A stretch of 64,000 nt of DNA from Chromobacterium rhizoryzae (GTDB lineage Bacteria > Pseudomonadota > Gammaproteobacteria > Burkholderiales > Chromobacteriaceae): contig NZ_CP066126.1 in assembly GCF_020544465.1 (NCBI RefSeq), positions 2,046,001 through 2,110,000 on the forward strand. The letters are read 5' to 3'. Position numbers and translations under genes: made by a program. Below are positions 26,532-34,309 of the stretch, in pieces; the stretch's first letter is position 1, and each line of letters starts with the position of its first letter. The notes below the pieces were generated by a model. The model saw only the letters and a program-made list of their open reading frames with translations. It searched no databases and had not been told where the DNA came from.

Positions 26532-27557
26532 TCAGCCGTAGACGTCCACCTGGCTGATGCGGCCGGCGCGGCCGTCTTCGGTCAGATAGACGCCGGAGCG
26601 ACGAATATCGGCCTGGGACTGGTTGTCGGCGTTCTTGATGCTGAACGGGCTGTCCACGCTGGGCAGCAGGATGGCGCCGATGCCCAATTCCTTCAAGCCC
26701 ATCAACTGGTCCTTGTCGCCGTCGCGGCCGGACCAGAGCTTCAATTGCGCGAACGCGGCGTCGCCGTCGTCCAGCACGCCGTCGCCGTTGCCGTCCAGCT
26801 TGGCCAGATCGGCGAAGCCGTTGCCCGATTGGGTGCCGAACAATTCCTTGCCGTCGTTGATCTTGCCGTCGCCGTTGCGGTCCAGGGCCAGCCAGCCGCC
26901 GTTGTTGATGAAGGGCAGCTGGCTTTGCTGGCCCTTGCTCTGCAGATCGAAGCTGACGCTGGCGCCGCTGAAGCTGCCGGCGTCGTTGCCCAGGCTGAGC
27001 ATCAGCGGGTCGGTGGCCTTGCCGTTGCCAAACTGTATCGTGCTGCTGCTGTGGTATTCGAAGCTGCGGCTCATTTGCACGTCCAGCGCGAAATTGAATT
27101 CGCGTCCGTCCTGGGTCTTGATCGAGCCCTTGGCCGAAAACGCCAGGCTTTCGCTTTCCTGGTAGTCGATGGTCTGTTTGAACTCGCCGCCGGCGAGCGC
27201 TTGCTGCGACTGCGGGGCAGAGGACTGGCCGGATCGCGCGGGGCGCGAGTCGGCGGATGGCTCGCCTTGGCCGTCGTCTCTTTGCAAAGTGCCGTCAACA
27301 ACCTTGAACTTGACGCCCAGCACCTTTTCCAGAATGTCCTTGATCAGCCCCAGCATCGGCGTCATGCCATCGGCGAAGGCTTTGTCTTTGGCGCTGGCGT
27401 TGACGCCGTCGGAACTCAGGCTGACGTCGGAGGAAGGTTTGGCCGGAGGGGAGGACGGGGGCAGCTGCGCCCAGGTTCGGCTTTGTTGTTGAACGCTGAG
27501 GCTTTGGCTGAAACTGTATTGGCTGCTCATCGACAGCGCCATGGACGCGACTCGCAT
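26532..27557 (-). CDS. EF-hand-type calcium-binding protein of unknown role
   Basis: 341 residues from the ATG at 27557 (CCGGAG upstream); a longer frame to 27632 lacks a ribosome-binding site. Two calcium-loop sequences, LDRNGDGKINDGKELFG near 240 and LDGNGDGVLDDGDAAF near 265, resemble EF-hand or dockerin loops. The N-terminal third is Ser/Gln-rich without a signal peptide. Flagellar-region neighbours and the lack of a Sec signal allow, but do not prove, export by another system. Related proteins occur in other proteobacteria, as I recall, without assigned function. Confidence 0.75.
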   Translation of the reverse strand: MRVASMALSMSSQYSFSQSLSVQQQSRTWAQLPPSSPPAKPSSDVSLSSDGVNASAKDKAFADGMTPMLGLIKDILEKVLGVKFKVVDGTLQRDDGQGEPSADSRPARSGQSSAPQSQQALAGGEFKQTIDYQESESLAFSAKGSIKTQDGREFNFALDVQMSRSFEYHSSSTIQFGNGKATDPLMLSLGNDAGSFSGASVSFDLQSKGQQSQLPFINNGGWLALDRNGDGKINDGKELFGTQSGNGFADLAKLDGNGDGVLDDGDAAFAQLKLWSGRDGDKDQLMGLKELGIGAILLPSVDSPFSIKNADNQSQADIRRSGVYLTEDGRAGRISQVDVYG

Positions 27558-27662
27558 TGCAGACTCCGGAACAGGAAGTGTAGGTGAACTGATATCGTCA
27601 ATCCGGAGGGAAACTTGATGGCGTGGAAACACCTAGCCGGCGGGCCGGCCGGGCGATAGGCC

Positions 27663-28412
27663 TTAATTGCGCGCGGGCTGGATGCTGAGGGTTTCGATAT
27701 GGTCGATCTGCATGATCTCGCGCGACAGATCCACGACATTGATCAGGTCGCGCCGGTTTTGCGCGGAGACCAGAAAGCTCCACTCAGTGGCGTCCGGGCC
27801 GGCGTTCAGCGCGATGCTGTCCTCGTGCAGGCGCACGCCGAAGCGGAGCAGGCCGGCGCTGAGCGTCTGCACCGTCCATTGGTATTCCGGTTTGAAGCGG
27901 ATGACGATGAACAGGCTGAAGCGGCGCGGCAAGCGGTTCTCCATCTGATTGATGGAGAGCATGCACAGCACGCACAGCAAGGTGATGGCGATGGCCGCGG
28001 CGTAGAAGCCTACGCCGACGAGGATGCCGATCACCGAGGACATCCAGATCGAGGCGGCCGAGGTCAGGCCGCTGATGCTCAGCCCTTCCTTCATGATCAT
28101 GCCGGCGCCGAGGAAGCCGACGCCGGTCAGCACGCCCTGGGCCACACGGGTCATGTCGCCGTGGGTCATGTCGGGATAGAGGCCGCCGTACCAGTAGCCG
28201 GAGTAACCGACGATGCTGATGGCCGCGGCGGAGGCCATGGACACCAGGCCGTAGGTGCGCATGCCGGCGGCGCGGCCGTTGAACCAGCGCTCGTAACCCA
28301 CCAGACAACCCAGCAACAGGCCGCCCAATAGGTTCAGCGTGATCAGCAGATTGACTTCCCACTTGGGGGTGGACCAGTACTGGCCGATCAGTTCGGAAAA
28401 GGATAGTGCCAT
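27663..28412 (-). CDS. MgtC/SapB-family inner-membrane protein
   Basis: 249 residues from the ATG at 28412 (GCAGGAG upstream). The first 160 residues hold four or five membrane helices with the family signatures GCLVGYERWFNGRAAGMRTYGLV and GVLTGVGFLGAGMIMKEG split over two helices, then TSAASIWMSSVIG. A soluble C-terminal ACT-like domain of about 85 residues follows, as in Salmonella MgtC. Family members affect growth in low magnesium, acid or macrophages, often through the F-type ATPase. Nothing in the neighbourhood links it to magnesium. Confidence 0.9.
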   Translation of the reverse strand: MALSFSELIGQYWSTPKWEVNLLITLNLLGGLLLGCLVGYERWFNGRAAGMRTYGLVSMASAAAISIVGYSGYWYGGLYPDMTHGDMTRVAQGVLTGVGFLGAGMIMKEGLSISGLTSAASIWMSSVIGILVGVGFYAAAIAITLLCVLCMLSINQMENRLPRRFSLFIVIRFKPEYQWTVQTLSAGLLRFGVRLHEDSIALNAGPDATEWSFLVSAQNRRDLINVVDLSREIMQIDHIETLSIQPARN

Positions 28413-28558
28413 GCGGGCTCCTGCGGCGCTTTGAAACGGCGAACGGACCGACGATAGCAAGTTGCGAGGCCGGCGGCTACTGGCTTGAGGGCGCGGCATG
28501 CTCAGGGGCGAGGAGGCGAGGCAAGGCGGCGATGTGATTTTTCACGTTCCGGGCGGGC

Positions 28559-28585
28559 TTAAGTTTGTCAGTAGACGGCCGCCTT
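28559..28585 (+). promoter_or_regulatory. Sigma28-like promoter of fliC
   Basis: TTAAGTTT, 11 bases, GCCGCCTT. The -35 is close to the flgK promoter and the spacing is right, but the -10 keeps only GCCG and one further position of GCCGATAA. It lies 57 bases before the fliC ATG. Confidence 0.55.
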
Positions 28586-28641
28586 GTGATGGTGACGGCA
28601 GCAATGCCGGACCAACCAACCTGACTTCTGGAGCAAAAGCT

Positions 28642-29673
28642 ATGCTGAGCCTGCACACCAATATCGCCGCACTGAACACCAAGTCCAACCTGACCGGCAC
28701 CCAAACCGCGCTGTCCACCTCGATGACCCGTCTGGGCACCGGCTTCCGCATCAACTCCGCAATGGACGACGCCGCCGGCCTGCAGATCGCTACCCGTCTG
28801 GACGCGCAAAGCCGCGGTATGCAAGTGGCGATGAAAAACGCGCAGAACGGCATCTCCATGCTGCAAACCGCCGAAGGCGCGCTGAACGAAGTGTCCAACA
28901 TCCTGCAGCGCATGAAGGACCTGTCCACCGAAGGCGCCAACGCCACCTCCACCAAAGCCGACAAGAGCGCGATGCAGTCCGAATTCGCCGAACTGGGCAA
29001 GGAACTGACCAACATCATGAAGAACACCTCTTTCGGCGGCGAGAAACTGCTGCAAGGCGGCAAGCTGACCGATGAGATGAAGTTCCAGATCGGCGCGTCG
29101 GCCGACGAATCCATGACGGTGAACATGAAGGATGGCATGACCGCGCTGAACGACGCGCTGGGCAGTGTTTCCAAGACCTTCTTCAAAGATGATGCCGCTG
29201 GCACCGCTTACGCCACCGCCGTTAAGACCGCTACCGATGCGATGCCGGCCCTGGTGACCGCGACGAATACCGCAAAAGCCGACTACGACGCCGCTCCGAC
29301 CGATCCGGCCAAGAAAACCGCTTACGAAACCGCGCTGAAGGCTCAGCAAGACGGCCAAGCCGCGCTGGACAAAGCCGCCAAGGGCGACGAAATCGGCAAA
29401 ACCGACACCATCAACACCATCCAGGCCGCTCTGGATTCGGTAGGTTCGGTTCGCTCCTCCCTGGGCGCCAACGCCAACCGTCTGGACCACGTGAACAACA
29501 ACCTGGCCAACGTGAACAACAACACCCTGGCCGCCAAAGGCCGCATCATGGACACCGACTACGCCAACGAAAGCGCCAGCATGACTTCCAAGCAAATGCT
29601 GATGCAAGCCGGCACTTCCATGCTGAAGCAAAGCGGCAGCATGAGCAGCCTGGCGATGTCCCTGCTGCAGTAA
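28642..29673 (+). CDS. fliC: Flagellin FliC
   Basis: 343 residues from the ATG at 28642, after a TGGAGC site. N-terminal D0/D1 reads LHTNIAALNTKSNLTGTQTA and the C-terminal D0/D1 ends SKQMLMQAGTSMLKQSGSM. The region between the D1 halves (about 175-255) is alanine/lysine-rich and looks helical rather than beta-rich, so the exposed filament surface is unusual. Codon use is biased as in highly expressed genes. A terminator follows. FliW, which binds flagellin and controls its synthesis in other bacteria, is encoded at 46673. Confidence 0.96.
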   Translation: MLSLHTNIAALNTKSNLTGTQTALSTSMTRLGTGFRINSAMDDAAGLQIATRLDAQSRGMQVAMKNAQNGISMLQTAEGALNEVSNILQRMKDLSTEGANATSTKADKSAMQSEFAELGKELTNIMKNTSFGGEKLLQGGKLTDEMKFQIGASADESMTVNMKDGMTALNDALGSVSKTFFKDDAAGTAYATAVKTATDAMPALVTATNTAKADYDAAPTDPAKKTAYETALKAQQDGQAALDKAAKGDEIGKTDTINTIQAALDSVGSVRSSLGANANRLDHVNNNLANVNNNTLAAKGRIMDTDYANESASMTSKQMLMQAGTSMLKQSGSMSSLAMSLLQ

Positions 29674-29706
29674 TCGCGATTCAGCGTCGATCCGGCGCGA
29701 ATCTGG

Positions 29707-29737
29707 AGCCAGCTGCGTACGCGGCTGGCTTTTTTTG
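29707..29737 (+). terminator. Intrinsic terminator after fliC
   Basis: AGCCAGC (29707-29713) pairs with GCTGGCT (29724-29730), with further GCG/CGC pairing in the loop, followed by seven T. Confidence 0.92.
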
Positions 29738-29881
29738 CGTCATGCGAGCGGGCTTTTGTGAAGGGGCAAGGCGATTTCAATCAGAGCGATCACGGCGGCG
29801 ACCCCGGTTACGCCGAGCGCGCCGATCTCGAACGGCGCGCAGCCGGGCGCGGAACTGACGCCGGGCCGGCAGTGGGAAGCG

Positions 29882-30736
29882 GTGCTGAGCCGTACCGCGG
29901 ACGGCCGTCCGCTGTTGAGCGGCGACGGCGTCCAGCTGGCCCTGCCGACATGGCCGCAAGGCCTGGCGGAGCTGACGCCGGGAACGGTGTTGAAAGTACT
30001 GGTGCTGGCCACGCAGCCGCGGCTGGAACTGTCGCTGTCGATGGAAAAGCCGGATGGCGACAGCGGCGGCGAAGCGCCGGCGCGGGCCTGGCAGCTGGAG
30101 CAGGCCGCGATGCCGAAGTTGGCGAGACCTCAGCCGGCCGCCGCCGAATTGGCGCAGTCCTGGCGGCAGGCTTTGCTGGGACGCTTGACCCAGGCCGCGA
30201 CCCAGTTCCAGCAGGCGGGCGGCAGCCATCTGCCGGGCGCCTTGTTGCAGCAGTTGCCGGAGCTGGCTCTGGCCGGCCTCAGGCAGGCCGCCGGCGAGCC
30301 GCCCTTGCCGCTGACTCTGCCGTTTTGGCTGTGGGGCGGTCCGGCGCTGACCTTGAGCGTAGAGGACGCGCTGGAGCGCGAGTCCGAGCCGGAACGGGAC
30401 GAACTGGACCTGCTGCTGTGGCTGACGGCGCCGGGAATCGGCGCATTCTGCCTGCGCATCCGCCGCGTGGCGGCCGGGGTGGCGCTGGCCTTTGTGGCCG
30501 AGGCCGAGGTGTGCCGGGCTCTGCGTCGGCGCCTGCCGGAGATTGAGGCCGCGGCGGAGCGAGGCGGCGGCAGGCTCGCCGCTTGCTTGATCGGCGAGCG
30601 CATGCCGTGGAGCGGCTTGGCGATCAGCCGGCACGGCGCAACGGGTTTGCAGACGCAGCGTCTGTCGCCGCTGCTGTTTGCGGTGGCGGCGGAAGTGGCC
30701 GGCCAGTTGCTGGAGGGAGACGGCGCGCCGCTTTGA
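29882..30736 (+). CDS. Possible FliK-like (hook-length control type) protein; start uncertain
   Basis: 284 residues from the GTG at 29882, which is preceded by GGGAAG. The frame is open back to 29762 and the extra codons look coding, but contain no ATG, GTG or TTG. An ATT at 29774 lies 7 bases after AGGGGC. The C-terminal half has the strand-helix pattern of FliK-like C-terminal domains (LRIRRVAAGVALAFVAEAEV, then a helix and GGGRLAACLIGE). The first half is Gln/Ala/Leu-rich. Location after fliC suggests a flagellar or secretion role. This is family-level inference only. Confidence 0.5.
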   Translation: MLSRTADGRPLLSGDGVQLALPTWPQGLAELTPGTVLKVLVLATQPRLELSLSMEKPDGDSGGEAPARAWQLEQAAMPKLARPQPAAAELAQSWRQALLGRLTQAATQFQQAGGSHLPGALLQQLPELALAGLRQAAGEPPLPLTLPFWLWGGPALTLSVEDALERESEPERDELDLLLWLTAPGIGAFCLRIRRVAAGVALAFVAEAEVCRALRRRLPEIEAAAERGGGRLAACLIGERMPWSGLAISRHGATGLQTQRLSPLLFAVAAEVAGQLLEGDGAPL

Positions 30737-30761
30737 CCCGGCCGTGGTCTATAGTGGGTCC

Positions 30762-31844
30762 ATGTTGCGCCTTCTCATACTGCTTCTGTGCCTGCTGAGC
30801 GTGGAGCCGGTCGCCGCCGATCCGGCGGCCAAGGGCGCCGGCGCGCCGCCAGCCCGGGATAATCCGGCGCGAGAGTGGACCGAGTGGGACGGCCCCGTCA
30901 GCGGACCCGCGGCGCAGCCTGGCCGCAGCGTCTGGTTTTTGGCGTCGGACTTGCGCAACGGCGGCGTGGTCGGGGTTTACCGGGGCCTGGCCGAGGCGGG
31001 GCGTTTGCTGGGCTGGCGCGTGACGCTGCTGGATGGGCAGGGGCAGCGGAATTCCTTGCTCCAGTTTCTGGAGCGCGCGCAGCGGGAGCGGCCGGCCGCC
31101 GTGGCTTTGGGCGGTTTCGACGCCCAGGAATTCCAGCCGCAGATTCAAGGCCTGCACGCGCTGGGCGTGCCCGTGCTCGGCTGGCATGCCGGAGACAAGC
31201 CCGGCCCGGTGCCCGGACTGCTGTTCACCAATATCTCCACCAGCCCCTTGGCCGCGGCGCAAGCCGCCGCCGACTACATCGCGGCCAGCAGCCGCGGCCC
31301 GGTCGGCGTGGTGCTGTTCACCGACAGCCGTTTCGCCATCGCCACCGCCAAAACCCGGCAGGCGGTGCGGCAGCTGCAGACGTGCCGGCGCTGCAAGGTG
31401 CTGGCGGTGGAAGACATCTCGCTGGCTCAGGTCCAGCAGCTGTTGCCGGCGCGGGTGGCGGAACTGTATCGGCGCCACGGCAAGGCCTGGACCCACAGCA
31501 TAGGCATCAACGATCTGTATTACGACTCCATCGGTTATCCGCTGGGCAAGCTGAACGCCTCCGTCGTCAATATTTCGCTGGGCGACGGCTCGCTGAGCGC
31601 GATGAGGCGGATTCGGGCGGGCCTGATGCAGGAGGCGACCATCGCCGAGCCTTTGCACTTGCATGGCTGGCAGATGGCCGATGAGCTGAACCGCGCCTTT
31701 GCCCGCCAGCCGCCCAGCCTGTACGTCACCCAGCCGCATCTCTTGGTCAAACAGACGATACGCGATAGTTATCTGAGCATCGGCTACGATCCGGCCAACG
31801 GCTACCGCCGCGCCTACGCGGCCATCTGGTTCCCGCGGCATTGA
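30762..31844 (+). CDS. Periplasmic sugar-binding-type protein (Peripla_BP_4 / LacI-like fold)
   Basis: 360 residues from the ATG at 30762. A signal peptide (MLRLLILLLCLLSVEPVAA) is followed by a ribose-binding-type fold: GRSVWFLASDLRNGGVVGVYRG, a GW-V-LLDGQG strand, GVPVLGWHAGDKPG and GVVLFTDSRFAIA. No permease or ATPase lies nearby, so it could be a sensory binding protein for chemotaxis or a kinase, or an orphan importer component. It starts 25 bases after the preceding stop. Confidence 0.8.
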   Translation: MLRLLILLLCLLSVEPVAADPAAKGAGAPPARDNPAREWTEWDGPVSGPAAQPGRSVWFLASDLRNGGVVGVYRGLAEAGRLLGWRVTLLDGQGQRNSLLQFLERAQRERPAAVALGGFDAQEFQPQIQGLHALGVPVLGWHAGDKPGPVPGLLFTNISTSPLAAAQAAADYIAASSRGPVGVVLFTDSRFAIATAKTRQAVRQLQTCRRCKVLAVEDISLAQVQQLLPARVAELYRRHGKAWTHSIGINDLYYDSIGYPLGKLNASVVNISLGDGSLSAMRRIRAGLMQEATIAEPLHLHGWQMADELNRAFARQPPSLYVTQPHLLVKQTIRDSYLSIGYDPANGYRRAYAAIWFPRH

Positions 31845-31897
31845 TTTGCCGCGCGACGCGTGCTTAACTGGCGCTCAATCCACGCATCGTCATCCCC

Positions 31898-32662
31898 ATG
31901 ATCTCCACGATTTCCACGCAGGCGCTGGTCCATTTGGTGTTGGGCGCCTTCTTGCTGCCGCCGCTGAACATGTTGTTGCTGATCTTGCTGGGACTGGGGC
32001 TGCGCCGCCGCTGGCGGCGCCTGGGCGCCGGCCTGCTGACCTTGGGCATGGCGGGCCTGTACGCCTTGAGCACGCCGATGATGGCGATGTGGCTGAACCG
32101 GGGACTGGAACGCTATCCGGTGATAGGCGCGGAGCCGTTGAGCCGGGCGGAGGCCATCGTGGTCTTGTCCGGCGGCAAGAAGCCCGCGCCGGAATACGGC
32201 GGCATGGAACCGGGCGCGGATTCGCTGGCGCGGCTGCGTTACGCTGCGCGGCTGGCGCATCAAAGCGGCAAGCCGATACTGCTGACCGGCGGCGCGCCGA
32301 TGGGCGGGGAAGCCGAAGGCGCGGTGATGGCGCGGGTTCTGCGCGAGGAATACGGCATCGTCCCCCGTTGGGTGGAGACGCGCTCCAACACCACGCTGGA
32401 AAACGCCCGCTACTCCGCCGAATTGCTGCGCGCGGCCGGGATCAAGCGGATTGCGCTGGTCAGCCAGGGCTGGCATTTGCGTCGAGCCTTGCCGTTTTTC
32501 CAGCGTCAGGGTTTGGAAGTCACCGCCGCGCCAACCGCCTTTATCCGCTACGACGGCGGCGGCGTCGCCTGGTATCTGCCTAGCGGCCGAGCGATGCAGG
32601 AGTGCCACGCCGCGTTGAGGGAATGGCTGGGCATGCTGTTTTACCGGATGAAGGGAGAGTAG
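31898..32662 (+). CDS. YdcF/ElyC-family (DUF218) membrane-anchored protein
   Basis: 254 residues. Two N-terminal membrane helices (about 10-35 and 42-65) precede a DUF218 domain with AIVVLSGGKKPAPEYG near 90, PILLTGGAPMGGEAEG near 130, ETRSNTTLENARYSAELL near 165 and LVSQGWHLRRALPFFQ near 195. Family members ElyC and SanA act in envelope integrity and lipid-carrier metabolism. It is followed after 3 bases by an AraC regulator, so the two are probably co-transcribed. Confidence 0.9.
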   Translation: MISTISTQALVHLVLGAFLLPPLNMLLLILLGLGLRRRWRRLGAGLLTLGMAGLYALSTPMMAMWLNRGLERYPVIGAEPLSRAEAIVVLSGGKKPAPEYGGMEPGADSLARLRYAARLAHQSGKPILLTGGAPMGGEAEGAVMARVLREEYGIVPRWVETRSNTTLENARYSAELLRAAGIKRIALVSQGWHLRRALPFFQRQGLEVTAAPTAFIRYDGGGVAWYLPSGRAMQECHAALREWLGMLFYRMKGE

Positions 32663-32665
32663 CCC

Positions 32666-33529
32666 ATGTCGACGCAATCCGCCGCGTCCGCGCGGCCAAG
32701 AGTCGATCATCGCTTCTGGCGCGACGCGGCTTTGCCGCAGTTCGAGGCGCGCTCAGTGGCGGACGGACGCCGCGTCTGTTACGCCAGGCACGCGCATGAG
32801 ACGTTTTCCCTGGGCGTCATCACCGCCGGCGCCTGCGACTACTTCAACGGCAAGGTGCGCTGCAGCGAGCAGGGCGCCTTGGTGTTGATGAATCCGGGCG
32901 ACATCCATGCCTGCAATCCGGTGGCGGGGCAGGCCTGGTCCTATCGCATGCTGTATGTGGATGTGGGCTGGCTGGGTGGCTTGCAGCAAAGGCTGGGTCA
33001 GGGCCAGGCCGGCGGCTTTCGTCCCTTTGGCGAGGCGGCGAGCCGGGACCCGCGGCTGTTCTCCGGCTTCAACGCCTTGTTCGATGTGCTGTGCGCGGAG
33101 GGGCGGGAGCTCTTGGAGAAAGACGCGGCGGCCACCGCCTTCTTCGACGGCGCGCACCGGGTATTGGGCTTGGCCGTCGAGCCGGCGGCGGAATCGAATC
33201 AGCGTTTGGCGCGCGCGGCGGAATATATCGCCGCGCATTGCGATCAAGCCTTGCGCTTGGAGGAGATCTGCGCGGCGGCGGATTTGTCGGCCTCCTATCT
33301 GATCCGCGCGTTCAAGCGGCGTTACGGCGTCACCCCTCATGGCTTTCTGCTGAATCAGCGGGTGCAGCTGGCGCGGCGGCTGATGCGCGGCGGCCTGCCC
33401 TTGGCGGAGGTGGCGCAGGCCGTCGGCTTCTCCGATCAAGCTCATCTGCATAAAATCTTCAAGCAGTACGTGGCCGCCACGCCGGGACAGTACCGCGCGG
33501 GCTCAGGTCAACAAGCCCAGCGCGCTTAG
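32666..33529 (+). CDS. AraC-family transcriptional regulator
   Basis: 287 residues. An N-terminal cupin-type AraC-binding domain (RHAHETFSLGVITAGA, LMNPGDIHACNP) is followed by two helix-turn-helix units over the last 100 residues: LEEICAAADLSASYLIRAFK and LAEVAQAVGFSDQAHLHKIF, then ATPGQYR. Such regulators with AraC-binding/DUF-type N-domains often control neighbouring LysE exporters. Its 3' end overlaps the convergent lysE-type gene by 27 bases. Confidence 0.93.
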   Translation: MSTQSAASARPRVDHRFWRDAALPQFEARSVADGRRVCYARHAHETFSLGVITAGACDYFNGKVRCSEQGALVLMNPGDIHACNPVAGQAWSYRMLYVDVGWLGGLQQRLGQGQAGGFRPFGEAASRDPRLFSGFNALFDVLCAEGRELLEKDAAATAFFDGAHRVLGLAVEPAAESNQRLARAAEYIAAHCDQALRLEEICAAADLSASYLIRAFKRRYGVTPHGFLLNQRVQLARRLMRGGLPLAEVAQAVGFSDQAHLHKIFKQYVAATPGQYRAGSGQQAQRA

Positions 33530-34087
33530 TCCCAGCAAGACCGCCATCGCTTGGTTGAAGCGGCGCAGCCGCCCAGGCGAAGCCAGTTTCTGTCCGAGCC
33601 AGGCGCCGGCCAGAACCCAGCAAGCTACCGAGGCGTAGCAAATCAGAAAGTAAAGCGCGGCGAAGCGCCATAAGGCCATTGCGTCTTGGCCCGAGGTGAA
33701 CGCGGCGCAGCCCGCCAGCGCCGCGACCCAGGCCTTGGGGTTCAGCCATTGAATCGCCGCGCCCCGCCACCAGCTGGGTTGGACGCCGCTTTTGTCCCAG
33801 TCCAGCGCGCCGTCGCTGCGAGCCAATTGATACGCCATATAGAGCAAGAACGCCACGCCGGCCCATTGCAGCGCCTGCGTCAGTGCTGGCCATTGCCGCA
33901 GGGTCTGTTCCAGGCCCAGGCCGGTCAGCAACAGAAGCAGGGTGAAGCCGACGGTGGCGCCGCCGACATGGCGCATGCCGGCGCGCGCGCCATGCTGAGC
34001 GCCGCAACTGAGCGCGACGATATTGACCGGGCCGGGCGTGATGGAGGCGGCCAGCGCGAAGCCGGCCATGGCGAGAGTCTGATTCAT
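33503..34087 (-). CDS. LysE/RhtB-family amino-acid exporter
   Basis: 194 residues from the ATG at 34087, preceded by AGGAC. The family start MNQTLAMAGFALAASITPGP, with the conserved TPGP, is followed by GGATVGFTLLLLLTGLGL and QWLNPKAWVAAL; about six membrane helices. LysE/RhtB proteins export amino acids or their analogues. The long upstream open frame on this strand is only antisense to the chitinase. The gene is convergent with and overlaps the AraC regulator. Confidence 0.92.
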   Translation of the reverse strand: MNQTLAMAGFALAASITPGPVNIVALSCGAQHGARAGMRHVGGATVGFTLLLLLTGLGLEQTLRQWPALTQALQWAGVAFLLYMAYQLARSDGALDWDKSGVQPSWWRGAAIQWLNPKAWVAALAGCAAFTSGQDAMALWRFAALYFLICYASVACWVLAGAWLGQKLASPGRLRRFNQAMAVLLGLSALGLLT

Positions 34088-34187
34088 GATGTGTCCTGAA
34101 GGGTGGGCGATGCGGACAAAGTAGCCGGGCGAGGGCGGGGCGTATTGTAGAAAATTGACCTGTCGGAGAGGTTTATCAAAAAATGCC

Positions 34188-34227
34188 TTTGACATGAATG
34201 GTTTAATGTAATACCAATTAAATACCA
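34188..34227 (+). promoter_or_regulatory. Promoter-like region with direct repeats upstream of the chitinase
   Basis: TTGACA (34188-34193) is a perfect -35. The best -10 candidates, TAATAC (14-base spacing) and TACCAA (17-base), are imperfect. AATACCA occurs at 34210-34216 and again at 34221-34227, exactly 11 bases apart, so on one helix face. This fits a repressor or response-regulator site. I found no LuxR-type box. Confidence 0.4.
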
Positions 34228-34309
34228 GCAAGGTCTGGGCTGACGTCCCGTTTGGCTCCCGTCTCCTGCGCGCGCCGACGCGGACGCTGCAATCCAAGGA
34301 GGAAGACGC

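Noticed and set aside
34150..34309. LuxR/CviR-type quorum-sensing box before the chitinase
   Set aside because: Chitinase is quorum-regulated in Chromobacterium violaceum, but I could not find a CTG-N10-CAG-type palindrome of adequate quality here.
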